From NCBI GenBank assembly GCA_019114985.1, contig DXEM01000036.1:1-52491 (forward strand): DNA of 52,491 nucleotides, given 5' to 3'. Each line of letters opens with the position of its first letter. Positions within the stretch are counted from its first letter, which is position 1. The stretch is from Candidatus Anaerostipes excrementavium (lineage in GTDB: Bacteria; Bacillota; Clostridia; Lachnospirales; Lachnospiraceae). A program made the translations under genes and the position numbers. This document shows, piece after piece, positions 52,101 through 52,491 of the stretch. Below the pieces are notes generated by a model that was given only the letters and a program-made list of their open reading frames with translations, was not told the origin of the DNA and ran no database searches.

Positions 52101-52166
52101 CTGTTCGCCCTTTCTGGTGCTGGCATAGCAGGGACATACTTCATCAGACGACGTAAACGCTCTTAA
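49113..52166 (+). CDS. Sortase-anchored VaFE/SpaA-repeat adhesin with candidate thioester domain
   Basis: 1,017 residues. Signal peptide ends near VHAS (about 30). The N-terminal domain (about 30-200) has FCVDI (Cys72) and KQCVVW (Gln128), the spacing and wording of a thioester (TQxAxW-type) domain that could bind host surfaces covalently. Then SpaA/Cna_B-like domains with IRELSAPAGY, VEETKAPSGY and IEESKAPNGY ends, and two VaFE modules (about 696-954) each with LVTFEELYDLSNPDEPVKV. A Pro/Thr-rich stalk leads to the sorting signal SPKTGD (982-987), a membrane helix and RRRKRS. AAAGGAG is 10 bases before the ATG. Common cargo of Tn1549-like elements in gut Firmicutes. No sortase is next to it. 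Confidence 0.92.
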   Translation: MKKILKRLATGFLVLATIATAMPTTAVHASEKQYWTESAERVGIVEKVMNDGSIGSTFNEGHMTVEGEDAFCVDINTNFRNGYKTRVDASTRMSDDQISDVALSIEYVSQYAKNHSGLSSQHVYLLKQCVVWQRLSVHLGWQCDNVRASYDEIPKAVQDEVYSEAKAFVKENKGRYECGGYIYTGEGQDIGQFWTKLAVGNATLKKTSSNASITDDNGLYSIAGATYGVYSDKGCTKQLATLTTDNSGNTDTVEVKAGTVYIRELSAPAGYKVDKTVYSLKVEAGKTATLKVSDAPKVTDTLIELLKIDMEIQKDAPQGNASLEGAEFTWKFYAGHYTTDNLPAEPTKTWVTKTIAEKDSDGTIHYVSRLADEYKVSGDSFYTQDGKNVLPLGTLTVEETKAPSGYLLDGAYMQANGSEEQMKGIYVTQITEDGDLAVLSGSNQYHVSDKVIRGGVKIQKRDLETGDTKAQGSATLKDAEFAIISLNDSAVLVEGKLYQKNEVVKTILTDIEGVASTSADLLPYGKYRIEESKAPNGYLTDGAKAVEFEITENGKIVDLTGEETSIYNQVKRGDLEGVKIGAGTHKRLADVPFRITSKTTGESHVIVTDDNGQFSTSSDWASHKYNTNEGKTSEDGIWFGTSEPDDTKGALLYDTYIIEELRCESNKGFELIPAFEIVVSRNNVTVDLGTLTDEYEKEISIHTTATGTDGEKVIVAGKEVTVIDTVTLDGLEKGTKYQLTGWQMLKEENAELFINGERVENSYTFTADKEEMKIEMEYTFNASALGGQNLVTFEELYDLSNPDEPVKVAEHKDIEDEGQTVLITERIISIYTTATSEDGEKEIEAGKDVTIIDTVTLEGLEIGTKYQLKGWQMLKEENAELLIGGERVENDYTFTADSESMEVEIAFTFDASSLGGKALVTFEELYDLSNPDEPVKVTEHKDIEDEGQTVTVKEVPETPEEPTPEQPTTPDTPDTPSRTGNSPKTGDNTNIAFFLGLFALSGAGIAGTYFIRRRKRS
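51199..51972 (+). repeat. Tandem VaFE module repeat, period 387 bases
   Basis: Two adjacent copies of 129 codons inside the adhesin gene. For example GGCTGGCAGATGTTGAAAGA starts at 51333 and again at 51720. High nucleotide identity suggests recent duplication and a site prone to copy-number change. Confidence 0.9.
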
Positions 52167-52181
52167 CAGGACGGCACAGCC

Positions 52182-52313
52182 ATGATGATGAAGAAATCCC
52201 GTTCCCCGCCGAAGCTGTCCGCAGGCAGACTTCCCCTTATTCTGGCTTGTCTGCCACCCACCTGTAAGTACACAGACAGTCAAGGGTGCTGGAAGCATAC
52301 ACTTTACCCTTGA
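52182..52313 (+). CDS. Small open frame of 43 residues, unknown
   Basis: MMMKKSRSPPKLSAGRLPLI to CWKHTLYP. ATG triplets at 52182, 52185 and 52188; AGGA 10 bases upstream. Similar short frames occur in this place in related conjugative elements, as far as I recall, but its stop lies inside an inverted repeat and the coding nature is uncertain. It could be a leader peptide or merely part of a structured untranslated region before the DUF961 gene. Confidence 0.35.
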   Translation: MMMKKSRSPPKLSAGRLPLILACLPPTCKYTDSQGCWKHTLYP

Positions 52314-52348
52314 CGGGCTGGGGACTTGCTGGTATCACATAGCCAGCC
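52279..52348. promoter_or_regulatory. Paired inverted repeats upstream of the DUF961 gene
   Basis: GTCAAGGGT (52279-52287) with ACCCTTGAC (52306-52314), and GGCTGG (52316-52321) with CCAGCC (52343-52348). Two consecutive hairpins in a non-coding leader; candidates for control of the conjugation genes or a nick-site region. Function not established. Confidence 0.6.
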
Positions 52349-52393
52349 AGAATAGGAACAAACAAAATCAAAAAAGAAATGAGGTAAAAATAC

Positions 52394-52491
52394 ATGAAAT
52401 TAAAATATATCGTGCCGAACATGGCGCAGACCTTTGGAAACTTGGAGTTTGCAGGAGAAAATGAAGTGGAGCAACAGCGTGTCAATGGTCG
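52394..52491 (+). CDS. DUF961 (YdcP / Tn916 Orf22-Orf23 type) protein, truncated by window end
   Basis: The first 32 codons are visible: MKLKYIVPNMAQTFGNLEF, then AGENEVEQQRVNG. This closely follows the start of the DUF961 proteins that open the conjugation module of Tn916-family elements. AAATGAGGT lies about 10 bases before the ATG. The rest is outside the window. The role in conjugation is unknown for the family. Confidence 0.85.
   Translation, partial: MKLKYIVPNMAQTFGNLEFAGENEVEQQRVNG

Larger units (their letters stand above)
48954..52491 (+). mobile_element. Left end of a Tn916/Tn1549-like integrative conjugative element (partial)
   Basis: The boundary is set at about 48954, where the amidase homology ends. 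Inside: a leader hairpin, a VaFE/SpaA surface adhesin, a 43-codon frame and then the DUF961 (Tn916 Orf22/Orf23-type) gene, normally the first conserved gene of the conjugation module. Codon use and base content of the adhesin (many CTT, GAC, GGC) differ from the host genes. No integrase is seen; it would be at the other end. The exact attachment site cannot be fixed without the right junction. Confidence 0.72.

Noticed and set aside
1-52491. tRNA, rRNA or CRISPR arrays
   Set aside because: None found when reading the intergenic regions; no cloverleaf, rRNA text or regularly spaced repeats.

Overview
The window comes from a low-to-moderate GC, anaerobic, spore-forming Firmicute, most likely a gut Lachnospiraceae (the Mediterraneibacter/Ruminococcus gnavus-torques or Blautia neighbourhood is my best guess, not proven). 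Grounds: strong AGGAGG-type ribosome sites, the sporulation coat operon cotJABC, oxygen-sensitive iron-sulfur enzymes (double-cubane-cluster reductase with ASKHA activator), dTDP-rhamnose genes, and a Tn916/Tn1549-like integrative element at the right edge.

Layout. 1-4.6 kb: deoC, a Gfo/Idh/MocA oxidoreductase, a DeoR-type repressor, an M18 aminopeptidase and a DUF1275 membrane protein. 4.7-11.2 kb: an RpiR-type regulator followed by a complete 2-aminoethylphosphonate (AEP) uptake and breakdown operon: ABC ATPase, fused double permease, lipoprotein binding protein, phnW, phnX. 11.1-12.75 kb: a short island holding one reverse-strand AlbA_2/Schlafen-type regulator gene, bracketed by direct repeats of the 3' end of phnX plus its terminator. 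12.76-18 kb: a stand-alone (p)ppGpp-hydrolase-like HD protein, then tyrA-aroA-HAD phosphatase-GHL10 glycosidase as a probable operon. 18.1-20.1 kb: a PadR-HAAS(DUF1700)-DUF4097-PspC envelope operon. 20.1-23.1 kb: a LysR regulator divergent from the double-cubane reductase system, with an operator array between. 23.2-29.1 kb: putP, cotJABC (candidate sigma-E promoter), trkA-trkH. 29.2-33.9 kb: two tandem small/large subunit pairs of isopropylmalate-isomerase-type hydro-lyases and a CDF metal exporter. 34-38.6 kb: a MerR-methyltransferase fusion that appears to head the rfbDCAB dTDP-L-rhamnose operon.

38.9-46.4 kb: a 2,332-residue secreted RHS/YD-repeat protein with an AT-rich, lysine-rich 138-residue C-terminal tip after the PVNYVDPSGHK junction, followed by a perfect 17-bp hairpin and a small four-helix membrane protein. 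This has the architecture of a polymorphic toxin with an adjacent immunity gene; neither tip nor partner resembles a family I recognise, and it is the best candidate for a new system in the window. 46.5-48.9 kb: a Cof-type HAD phosphatase and a lone GatZ/KbaZ-type protein.

48.9-52.5 kb: the first 12 codons of an N-acetylmuramoyl-L-alanine amidase (MAGVILDAGHGG), behind a candidate sigma-E promoter, end abruptly at what looks like the left end of an integrative conjugative element. The element carries a sortase-anchored VaFE/SpaA adhesin with a candidate thioester domain, and then begins the usual Tn916-type gene order with a DUF961 protein cut by the window edge.

All assignments rest on reading motifs, translations, spacing and inverted repeats by eye; no database search was run.
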